In this document: positions 1-5,961 of the stretch, piece after piece | How positions within the stretch are numbered: the first letter of the stretch is position 1 | Layout of the letters: every line of letters starts with the position of its first letter | Assembly: GCA_964592965.1 (NCBI GenBank) | Contig: CAZQJX010000093.1 | Coordinates: 1 to 9,786 of the forward strand | DNA from: CAZKMM01 sp964592965 | GTDB lineage: Bacteria; RBG-13-61-14; DRUE01 | Length of the DNA: 9,786 nt | Direction of reading: 5' to 3' | Notes under the pieces: generated by a model | Database searches by the model: none | What the model was told of the DNA's origin: nothing | What the model saw: the letters and a program-made list of their open reading frames with translations, nothing else | Program-made: the position numbers and the translations under genes

Positions 1-2
1 AC

Positions 3-44
3 TCCAAATGGGCTCAGTTATGGAAAGAAGCAAAGGAAAAATGA
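3..44 (+). CDS. 3' end of an unidentified upstream gene (partial)
   Basis: Only the last 13 codons and a TGA stop are visible, reading SKWAQLWKEAKEK, a charged, amphipathic tail typical of a real C-terminus. The TGA at 42-44 overlaps the ATG at 41-43 of the next gene as ATGA, the classic sign of translational coupling. That overlap is the main reason to believe this frame. The family cannot be identified from so little. If the downstream B2-like gene belongs to a larger cassette, this could be another member of it, but that is inference. Confidence 0.45.
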   Translation, partial: SKWAQLWKEAKEK

Positions 45-1615
45 GAAAAATATTTATTCTTTTTGCAATAATTATTTTTATTGCCTGCTGTGAATTTGAA
101 GGAGAGACTTTTAATATATCTGCGGAAAATTATTTCAGAGTTGAAATTGATGCAAACCAAAAGGCAGTGGTTATTCCACCAAGAAATTTCACCCGAATAA
201 TTGATTATTCAGGAATAGATGGAGAAAGAGTTGCTGACCAGATTAATCTTTCTGCCCAGCTAGAAGATTCTTCTCAGCTATCTTTTCAAATAAAAGAGAA
301 AGGAAAATCTTCAATTGAACGGCTCTGGATAGTGGTGGTAAAGGCGCAGGGAGTTGAGGTTAGAACATACGACCTTATCAATGGAAACAATCAGCCAACC
401 TTCTTTTTAGGAAAACTGGATAAAAATTCCAGCCTAAATTTCAAAATGGAAATAAAAATATCTTCTCCTCCTGCTACCATCTGGCTGGATATATTTAAAG
501 TATCCGAACGAATAGTATTTGCCTCTGACTATTCAGACCCGCTCTGGACAAAAATCTGGAGCGCGGATTTAGAGTATAAACTGCCTTTTCAGATAACGGC
601 AAAAGCTTCACGAATCCGCCAAAGTGAACCTGTCTGGAGCCCAACAATGGGTTGGATTGCTTACAGCGAATTTGATTATAACCACCCGGACCTGCAGAGT
701 AGGATTTTTGTCATTCACCCTGATGGCTCGAGCAAGCGCCAAGTCAGCCCCACTGGCAAATGGAGTGAAAGCCCAAGCTTTTCTGCTGATGGAAAGCATC
801 TGGTTTATCTCTGTCCTAACCGAGAATCTTTTACAGGGATAAATATCTGTATCAATGATGTTAATGATATTGAGGGCAAAAATGAGAAGGTGCTGATTAG
901 CGGAAGCGGATATTACTGGAACGGAAGCGAATACAAAAAATTCCTTCCTTTAGGTAATATAACCAGCTTTTATCAGGATAAGATTTACCGACCGAATTGG
1001 AGCGTAGATGGCAGGCTGATTATTTTCTTGGTGCAGGAGCCTCAGTTAGCTCCTGCTCCAGTAAGATTAGCTAATCGCTTTCGTCTCTTAGGAATGAGAT
1101 TTGACCCAGAAACTAACCTTGCCCAAAGCCCGCCAGAGCTTTTAGGAAAAATTTATGATGGCGATACAATTGCCAGCTCCAATTATTTTTTAAATCTTTT
1201 GAAATGTAGACCTGTAGCTGGTGGAAGCGGTTCTAAAGATTTTTTTTGCTTTTTAAAAGAACTGAATAAAAGTTCTGGCAAGTGGAAGGTTGACTTTTTT
1301 GGCATTGCCCGACTCAGTCTAGAAGGGCTTTTAAGCTCTCCCAGCTCTTATCTTGGCGAGTTCTGTCAGCGCATTTATGATATAAGAGAATTCAGAGAAA
1401 CTTTAAAACCTCTGGATATAAACTATCCTGCTTATTCTCCTCATCTCAACGGAATTGTTTTTATGGTGAAATTTAATGACTATCTGGCAGACCTTTATTT
1501 GCTTGAGCTTGACGAGAATTTAAATCCTATATCAGGACCGAAGGTTTTCTTTTCTAACTCTGTCTATAATGGTGTGCCTAATTTTCCCAAGCCTGTTATG
1601 ATAAACTTCTATTAA
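41..1615 (+). CDS. PD40/TolB-like beta-propeller lipoprotein
   Basis: Predicted exported protein of 524 residues. The ATG at 41 is preferred over in-frame ATGs at 8 and 20 because it puts a basic MRK directly before a hydrophobic stretch (residues 4-15), overlaps the previous stop as ATGA, and has a weak AAAGG upstream. The hydrophobic stretch ends in FIAC-C, a plausible lipobox with lipidated Cys16 (Phe at -3 is less common than Leu). Residues 20-180 form a beta-rich N-terminal region I do not recognise. From about 190 there are PD40-type repeats with the pattern P-x-aromatic-S-x-x-G-x-hydrophobic: around 196 (PVWSP), 244 (SPSFSADG), 317 (RPNWSVDG) and 463 (YPAYSPHLNG), with a HPDGS turn near 226. 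In the family such propellers bind proteins, peptides or glycans; TolB is the best-known member. No catalytic residues are evident. The B2-like gene follows after one base, so the two are probably co-translated. Confidence 0.82.
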   Translation: MRKIFILFAIIIFIACCEFEGETFNISAENYFRVEIDANQKAVVIPPRNFTRIIDYSGIDGERVADQINLSAQLEDSSQLSFQIKEKGKSSIERLWIVVVKAQGVEVRTYDLINGNNQPTFFLGKLDKNSSLNFKMEIKISSPPATIWLDIFKVSERIVFASDYSDPLWTKIWSADLEYKLPFQITAKASRIRQSEPVWSPTMGWIAYSEFDYNHPDLQSRIFVIHPDGSSKRQVSPTGKWSESPSFSADGKHLVYLCPNRESFTGINICINDVNDIEGKNEKVLISGSGYYWNGSEYKKFLPLGNITSFYQDKIYRPNWSVDGRLIIFLVQEPQLAPAPVRLANRFRLLGMRFDPETNLAQSPPELLGKIYDGDTIASSNYFLNLLKCRPVAGGSGSKDFFCFLKELNKSSGKWKVDFFGIARLSLEGLLSSPSSYLGEFCQRIYDIREFRETLKPLDINYPAYSPHLNGIVFMVKFNDYLADLYLLELDENLNPISGPKVFFSNSVYNGVPNFPKPVMINFY

Positions 1616-1616
1616 A

Positions 1617-2087
1617 ATGACAGCTCGCTTAAAAAAATTTTTTCAATTTATTGGTGGTGTAAGAGAATTCTGGATTTTTTTAAAAATTGGACTTTGGCTG
1701 GCTTTGATTTCTATCCTCCTTAATCTCCTTCCTCTAGATAAATTGATGAAATTGCTTACACCCAATCCTTCTACAAAATGCAATATATCTCTCCAAAAAC
1801 TGGTTGATTTTATCAGCTTCTGGCTGGAGCGGAATTTCTGGTTTTTCAAGCCGAGCTGTTTAAAGCGCTCACTTGTGCTTTATAGATTTTATAGGCTAAA
1901 AGGAGAGCCAGTGATTTTTTTTCTTGGAGTAAGAAAAGAGGCAGGCGATTTAAAAGGGCACGCCTGGCTAATGATAAATCAAAAACCTGTGCTTGATGAA
2001 AAAGACCTAGATTATAAAATAATCTACCGCTATCCAGAAGAAGGGCAAACTTCTCCTTCCAAAAATATCCTCAAGGTCATTGATTGA
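1617..2087 (+). CDS. Transglutaminase-like cysteine protease, lasso-peptide B2 protein family
   Basis: A 156-residue protein matching the transglutaminase-like family of lasso-peptide biosynthesis B2 proteins (McjB C-terminal domain type). Visible family marks are the Cys81-centred block CLKRSLVLYR, a basic G-x-R element (GVRKEAG, 104-110), the GHAW motif with His115, and Asp127 in KPVLDE. Cys81, His115 and Asp127 form the expected C-H-D triad, with His and Asp 12 residues apart as I recall for McjB. The N-terminus has a hydrophobic stretch at 19-40, also usual in the family, ending LLPLDKLMKLL; it could be a membrane anchor or an amphipathic helix. B2 proteins cleave leader peptides from precursors delivered by a PqqD-like B1 protein, but no precursor, B1 or asparagine-synthetase-like cyclase lies in the window. 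Its substrate is therefore unknown. The start is one base after the propeller stop, without a Shine-Dalgarno, implying coupling. The 3' end overlaps the convergent glycosyltransferase by 11 bases. Confidence 0.8.
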   Translation: MTARLKKFFQFIGGVREFWIFLKIGLWLALISILLNLLPLDKLMKLLTPNPSTKCNISLQKLVDFISFWLERNFWFFKPSCLKRSLVLYRFYRLKGEPVIFFLGVRKEAGDLKGHAWLMINQKPVLDEKDLDYKIIYRYPEEGQTSPSKNILKVID

Positions 2088-3672
2088 GCTTTTTCACCTG
2101 AAAAACTCTATACTCGCCGATTTGGGCAATAAGCTCTATTAAATACCCATATAACTTGGTGCGGTCCTGCCACTGTAGCCATTGATACATTTGCTCAACT
2201 CCTTGATACTGAAAATCATTGTCCAGCCAGATTATCCATTCAGGCTGAAAATCAAGAAAGTTTTTTCTTCCCTGACAAATCTCTTCCAGATTTCTCCTGA
2301 ATTCAACCCCTGCTCTAGCAAGATAAGGATAATCCCTTCCATAAAAGCGCTCGCAGAAATGTGTCTCACGAAAATGAATGTAATTTTGAATAGGCAAATC
2401 TCGCAAAAGCCAAGAAAGCTCATCATCTCGTCGGTCAGAAATTAAGAGCCGGTGTCTTTTATGGTCAATAAATGGCTTTAAAAACTCTGCCAGTTTAATG
2501 GTTTCTCTTTGAAGTTTGCTTTCTCTTTTTAAGAATCCCAGCTCATTTGTCTTGGTGGCATAACCTGTCCAGAAAAAATACCAACCCAAAAGCAAAAACG
2601 CTCCTAGCCGACTCACCCATTTTAAACTCCCTGTTTTAAAGCCCTGCTCTATTCTCTCCAGAAGATAGGCACTGAAAAAAATCAGGCAGTTTGCCAGTAA
2701 ATAATAAAACCGCATCTGCGGATATACCCCGCTCAAAGTGGAAAAGTAAAAGAAGAAAAAGAAAAGAAGCGTCATAACAAAAATCAGGTCTTTCAGGCAT
2801 TTTTTTCTTAAACTAAATCCATAGAGAAAAAATCCTAAAACACTAAAAGGGAGAAAAATCTTACTAAACCTTCGGGAAAGAAAATGATAGAAAAAGTAAA
2901 GAGATTTAAAAGGACCAAAGTAGGCGCCTGTTCCAATAATCTTATCATATTTAGCTACCTCAAAGCTGTGGAAAAAATTGTGATTTAAATAAAGGTCTTT
3001 GCCAAACCAGATTAATGCGGAAAGTGCTATTAACGCTCCTGAAAGTAGCCATCGCAGAATCTGCTTTTTATTCTTTGGAAAAAGCCAACCTGCCAAAGGA
3101 AAGGCTAAAAGCCAAGCCTCTGGTCTTGCCAGCCCGCCGAGAAATGCTGTAGCAGAATATTTTTTCCACCGCTTAGGATTATCAGGAAGCTCAAACCCCC
3201 AGTAAATAGCAAGGAAAATAAAAAACCCTGCTGGTATCATTGTGATTGCTCTTAAAGTATTGGTGAAGTGGTCAGGAGCAAAACCAAGCATTATGCTGGC
3301 TAAAAGCGCCCAGCGATAGCTCAGGCGTCTTCTTGCGCAGAGGAAAAAGACAAAGACAAGCCCTGCGGAAAATCCAGCACATACCAGCTCATAGGCGAGC
3401 GCTCCGCCTGCAAAGGCAAGAAAACCGAGAATAAGAGAATAAGGCTTGTGAAAGCGATGAGGGGTGGGAAAAACCTGACCAGCTTTAACCACCCGATATA
3501 CATATTCCAAAGCTGAATATTCATCATTAATCAAAGTAGGATAAAGCTTAAAAATCCAAAAGCTGTAATAAAGAAAAAACAAAAAGGCTACCAAAACCGC
3601 AATAACTACTTCTTTTCGCCTGCTTTTATTTTTTTCTTCATTCAATTTCAATGGCACCAATCCATTGCTCAA
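2077..3672 (-). CDS. GT-C (family 39-like) membrane glycosyltransferase
   Basis: Integral membrane protein of up to 531 residues with a basic N-terminus, about ten hydrophobic segments between roughly 22 and 371, and a soluble C-terminal domain of about 160 residues. The first extracytoplasmic loop carries the acidic motif N49-D50-E51-Y, the position of the metal/catalytic acid in GT-C enzymes that use polyprenyl-phosphate sugars. LARPEAW (181-187) is another element frequent in bacterial PMT/ArnT-like (PF13231-type) proteins. Likely role: transfer of a sugar from a lipid carrier to a surface polymer, lipid or protein; the acceptor cannot be told. The longest frame opens with TTG at 3670-3672, 35 bases inside pyrD. 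GTG at 3655-3657 or TTG at 3643-3645 are alternatives; none has a good Shine-Dalgarno and no in-frame ATG lies before the first membrane segment. It is last in the rimI-pyrK-pyrD run, with no functional link to pyrimidine synthesis. Confidence 0.82.
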   Translation of the reverse strand: MSNGLVPLKLNEEKNKSRRKEVVIAVLVAFLFFLYYSFWIFKLYPTLINDEYSALEYVYRVVKAGQVFPTPHRFHKPYSLILGFLAFAGGALAYELVCAGFSAGLVFVFFLCARRRLSYRWALLASIMLGFAPDHFTNTLRAITMIPAGFFIFLAIYWGFELPDNPKRWKKYSATAFLGGLARPEAWLLAFPLAGWLFPKNKKQILRWLLSGALIALSALIWFGKDLYLNHNFFHSFEVAKYDKIIGTGAYFGPFKSLYFFYHFLSRRFSKIFLPFSVLGFFLYGFSLRKKCLKDLIFVMTLLFFFFFYFSTLSGVYPQMRFYYLLANCLIFFSAYLLERIEQGFKTGSLKWVSRLGAFLLLGWYFFWTGYATKTNELGFLKRESKLQRETIKLAEFLKPFIDHKRHRLLISDRRDDELSWLLRDLPIQNYIHFRETHFCERFYGRDYPYLARAGVEFRRNLEEICQGRKNFLDFQPEWIIWLDNDFQYQGVEQMYQWLQWQDRTKLYGYLIELIAQIGEYRVFQVKKLNQ

Positions 3673-4552
3673 GAGAGCTTATTTTTTTCTCTTCAAGATA
3701 ATTTTTAATTCCTTCAATTATTTTAAGAGGGGCAAAAGGGTCAGCAAACACACAGGTTCCCACCTCAACCGCTTTGGCTCCTAAGAGGAGAAATTCCAGC
3801 GCATCTTTAAAATCAAACACTCCGCCACAGGCAATTACTGGAATAGAAATCTCCCCTACCAAGTCAAACACTCCTGCCAGAGCCACCGGCTTGATAGCAG
3901 GACCGCTCAACCCGCCAGTAATAGCGCCCAAAGCAGGCTTTTTGCTTTTAAGGTCAACAGCCATTGCTCTCAAAGTGTTGGTTAGAACAATGGCATCAGC
4001 TCCCTCTCCTTCAGCAATCTTGGCTATTGGTGTGGGGTCAGCTCTGCTCAAACTCAATTTCACCCATATTGGCAGATGTGTCCTTTTCCTTACTCCAGCC
4101 ACAATTCTTTTTACCTGCTCTGGGTCTCTGCCAAATTCAATTCCGCCTTTTCTGACATTTGGACAGGAAAGGTTGAGCTCTAAAGCCTTGATGCCTTTTT
4201 GTGAGTCAAGCCTTTCTGCCAATTCAAAAAATTCTTCCTCAGTTTCGCCAAAAATATTCACGATTATCTCAGCTCCTGTTTTAGCTACCTGCGGAAGTTT
4301 TTCATTAATAAATTTTTCCAAACCAATATTCTCCAGTCCAATAGAGTTGATTATTCCAGCATCGGTTTCCCAGATTCTCGGCGGTGGATTGCCTGCCTTG
4401 GGCTTGAGAGAAATTCCTTTGGTCACAACCGCGCCCAAAAGGGAAGGTGAATAAAAATCTTTATAAGCATCACCATAACCGCAGACACCACTGGCAAGGA
4501 TAACAGGGTTTTTTAAAGTAAGACTTCTGATGGTGGTTTTAAGGTCTATCAT
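3638..4552 (-). CDS. pyrD: Dihydroorotate dehydrogenase class 1B, catalytic subunit
   Basis: Oxidises dihydroorotate to orotate on an FMN-bearing TIM barrel, the fourth step of UMP synthesis, in the cytoplasm. The 304-residue length is normal for the family. Visible motifs: NPVILASGVCGYG near the N-terminus; TKG with Lys45 (FMN contact); an N-x-S-C-P-N block (127-132) whose Cys130 is the catalytic base of class 1 enzymes (class 2 has Ser); VKLS with Lys165; TNT (191-193); GGLSGPAI (213-220) and ACGGV (241-245), the phosphate-binding glycines; and VGT (264-266). The cysteine base plus an adjacent pyrK gene indicate the NAD-dependent 1B heterotetramer. The start ATG overlaps the pyrK stop as ATGA, and GGGAG lies eight bases upstream, so translation is coupled to pyrK. 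No other pyr genes are in the window. Confidence 0.96.
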   Translation of the reverse strand: MIDLKTTIRSLTLKNPVILASGVCGYGDAYKDFYSPSLLGAVVTKGISLKPKAGNPPPRIWETDAGIINSIGLENIGLEKFINEKLPQVAKTGAEIIVNIFGETEEEFFELAERLDSQKGIKALELNLSCPNVRKGGIEFGRDPEQVKRIVAGVRKRTHLPIWVKLSLSRADPTPIAKIAEGEGADAIVLTNTLRAMAVDLKSKKPALGAITGGLSGPAIKPVALAGVFDLVGEISIPVIACGGVFDFKDALEFLLLGAKAVEVGTCVFADPFAPLKIIEGIKNYLEEKKISSLEQWIGAIEIE

Positions 4553-5322
4553 TTCACTCTCTCCCAGTCTATTTCATCAAATTCAAAAACAGGACCATCA
4601 GAGCAGGTATGCAAATATCCACCACTCCTCGCAGGCACCGCACAGGCAAGGCAAGCCCCCAGACCGCATCCCATTCGCTCCTCATAAAGAACCTGACCTG
4701 AAAGGTTATGCTTTTTAGCAAGCAAAGCCAAGCTCTTAAGCATTGCTCTGGGACCGCAAGCATATAGATAATCTGGCTCTTTCTCGCTAATAACTTTTTC
4801 TGCAAGCTCTGTTGCCAGACCTTTAAAGTAAGTGCTGGATAATTCTGTAGCTTGATATAAATTAATCCTATCGGAAAGCCTAAGCGGAAAAAACTGCTCC
4901 TTGCTTCTCACACCCCAGACTAAAAAAATCTCCGATACCCTTTTTGCCAGCTCCTCTGCCCAAGCATAAATACCGCTAATTCCCACTCCACCAGCAACCA
5001 GCAAAACTTTGCGAGCATCATCTCTCAGCCAAAATCCTCTTCCCAGCGGACCGAGAAGGGTTAATTCTTCCCCAGCACAAAATTTACTTAAAAGAAATGT
5101 GCCCTTTCCAACCACCTGATACAAAAATTCAATACAGCTTTTATCTATCCTAAACCAGCTAAATGGTCGGGCAAGGAGCAATTCTTTGCCAGATGTTATT
5201 TTGAGCATAAAAAACTGTCCAAAGGCTGGGGTTAATTTTTCTTCAGGTTCAACCTTGAGCAAAAAAATATCTTTTGCCAATCTTTGATTAAAAATAACTT
5301 TAGCTCTCACAGCTCTGCGCAT
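4549..5322 (-). CDS. pyrK: Dihydroorotate dehydrogenase electron transfer subunit (FAD, 2Fe-2S)
   Basis: Passes electrons from PyrD's FMN through a 2Fe-2S cluster and FAD to NAD+. The 257 residues show the full ferredoxin-reductase-like layout: a beta-barrel FAD domain with RPFS (52-55) for FAD binding, GKGT (73-76), GPLGRGF (91-97); an NAD-binding domain with the glycine motif GGVGISG (111-117) and CGP-x-x-M (189-194); and a C-terminal cluster domain with Cys219, Cys224, Cys227 and Cys240, the C-x4-C-x2-C-x12-C arrangement of PyrK. All four ligands are present, so the subunit should be functional. A strong AAGGAG precedes the ATG by seven bases, inside the last codons of rimI, which overlaps by 23 bases. 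The stop overlaps the pyrD start. Confidence 0.96.
   Translation of the reverse strand: MRRAVRAKVIFNQRLAKDIFLLKVEPEEKLTPAFGQFFMLKITSGKELLLARPFSWFRIDKSCIEFLYQVVGKGTFLLSKFCAGEELTLLGPLGRGFWLRDDARKVLLVAGGVGISGIYAWAEELAKRVSEIFLVWGVRSKEQFFPLRLSDRINLYQATELSSTYFKGLATELAEKVISEKEPDYLYACGPRAMLKSLALLAKKHNLSGQVLYEERMGCGLGACLACAVPARSGGYLHTCSDGPVFEFDEIDWERVK
4561..4565 (-). promoter_or_regulatory. Shine-Dalgarno for pyrD
   Basis: GGGAG on the minus strand, eight bases before the pyrD ATG and within the last codons of pyrK. It supports the ATG that overlaps the pyrK stop. Confidence 0.6.
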
Positions 5323-5809
5323 CTTTTAGCTCCTTTTCCATAACCAGAGCATCCTCACCTGTATCACGATAATAACCCCTGCGAATTCCTACTAGCTTAA
5401 AGCCAAATTTTCTATAAAGCGCCTGCGCAGGCAAATTGCTCACCCTCACTTCAAGCCAAACCCTTAAGATGCCCAAAGAAAAAAGCTCATCTAGCGCCTT
5501 TTTTAAAAGAAAACTTCCCAAACCTTTTCCTCGCATCTTCGGAGCTACTGCTAGGCTCAAAATAGATGCTTCATCTTTTCCCAGCCAGCAAAAGATATAT
5601 CCAAGGATTTCCTTTTTACCTTTAAGCTCAATCAGGCGATGATATGAAAACGCAACCTCAAGCTCCCGTAAGAACATCTCCCTGCTCCAAGGGCTGGGAA
5701 AGCTCTTTTTTTCAATTTCAAGCAGTTCATCAACATCTTCTTTTTTTATCTTACGAAAAATAACAGATTTCTCCCAAGCTATGATTTCTGCTCTTTCCTG
5801 CAAGGACAT
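5300..5809 (-). CDS. rimI: RimI-type GNAT N-alpha-acetyltransferase
   Basis: Acetylates protein N-termini using acetyl-CoA; E. coli RimI modifies ribosomal protein S18. The 169-residue protein has a GNAT fold: PSPWSREMFLREL (38-50) is the RimI substrate-side element, AVAP followed by RGKGLG (93-98) is the acetyl-CoA pyrophosphate loop R-x-x-G-x-G, LEVRVSN (119-125) and LYRKFGF (131-137) are motif B, and GYYRDTGEDALVM (145-157) is the characteristic RimI tail. The N-terminus is about 15 residues longer than usual. The ATG at 5807-5809 is supported by an in-frame TAA two codons upstream. There is no Shine-Dalgarno. In many bacteria rimI sits beside tsaB or tsaD; here it leads into pyrK with a 23-base overlap, an uncommon partner. 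It appears to be the first gene of the leftward run. Confidence 0.9.
   Translation of the reverse strand: MSLQERAEIIAWEKSVIFRKIKKEDVDELLEIEKKSFPSPWSREMFLRELEVAFSYHRLIELKGKKEILGYIFCWLGKDEASILSLAVAPKMRGKGLGSFLLKKALDELFSLGILRVWLEVRVSNLPAQALYRKFGFKLVGIRRGYYRDTGEDALVMEKELKDAQSCES
5330..5335 (-). promoter_or_regulatory. Strong Shine-Dalgarno for pyrK
   Basis: AAGGAG on the minus strand, seven bases before the pyrK ATG and inside the 3' end of rimI. It is one of only two convincing ribosome binding sites in the window, and it fixes the pyrK start despite the long overlap with rimI. Confidence 0.8.
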
Positions 5810-5817
5810 TTTTTAAA

Positions 5818-5846
5818 AAGCTAGCAAATTCATCTTGATTTGGCAA
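5818..5846 (-). promoter_or_regulatory. Candidate weak promoter for the rimI-pyrKD run
   Basis: On the minus strand TTGCCA (5841-5846, five of six matches to the -35 consensus) is followed after 17 bases by TAGCTT (5818-5823, only three of six to the -10 consensus). The predicted start would lie about two bases before the rimI ATG, which has no Shine-Dalgarno. The -10 is poor, so this is suggestive only; another start site further inside the 152-base gap is possible. Confidence 0.3.
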
Positions 5847-5903
5847 TAAAGGTAAAGACCAAAAAGTCGCTTTTGTTTTTAGGCTGAATCAAGGAACAAT
5901 TCT

Positions 5904-5928
5904 CAGTAATTTGCAAACAAAATTATTG
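5904..5928. repeat. Imperfect inverted repeat overlapping the -35 element
   Basis: Arms CAGTAATTTG (5904-5913) and AAAATTATTG (5919-5928) are complementary at eight of ten positions around a 5-base spacer. The right arm covers the first half of the TTGACT -35 box of the VKOR-DsbA promoter, where a repressor operator could sit. The region is AT-rich, so chance complementarity is a real possibility. Confidence 0.25.
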
Positions 5929-5954
5929 ACTTAGCGGATAAGCTGAATTATATT
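5926..5954 (+). promoter_or_regulatory. Sigma70-type promoter for the VKOR-DsbA/YfhO unit
   Basis: TTGACT (5926-5931) and TATATT (5949-5954) are separated by exactly 17 bases; each hexamer matches the housekeeping consensus at five of six positions. The predicted transcription start, about seven bases after the -10 box, falls at 5960-5962, i.e. at the ATG at 5962. The transcript would be leaderless or nearly so. The GGAG at 5957-5960 lies one base from the ATG, too near to act as a Shine-Dalgarno. Confidence 0.7.
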
Positions 5955-5961
5955 TTGGAGA

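Noticed and set aside
1033..1056. Perfect 8-base inverted repeat GCAGGAGC / GCTCCTGC with an 8-base loop, resembling a terminator or operator.
   Set aside because: It lies in the middle of the propeller coding sequence and has no following T-run. A hit of this size is expected about once by chance in a window this long.
1617..2087. Calling a lasso-peptide biosynthetic cluster from the B2-like gene.
   Set aside because: No precursor, B1 or asparagine-synthetase-like cyclase is visible in the window, so only an orphan B2-family protein can be claimed.
3774..4454. Long open frame of 226 codons on the + strand opposite pyrD.
   Set aside because: It is a low-complexity Ser/Pro/Ala-rich mirror of the well-conserved pyrD frame, with no promoter, ribosome site or recognisable domain.
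5957..5960. GGAG just before the VKOR-DsbA ATG as a Shine-Dalgarno.
   Set aside because: Only one base separates it from the ATG, too close for normal pairing, and it lies in the discriminator between the -10 box and the predicted transcript start.
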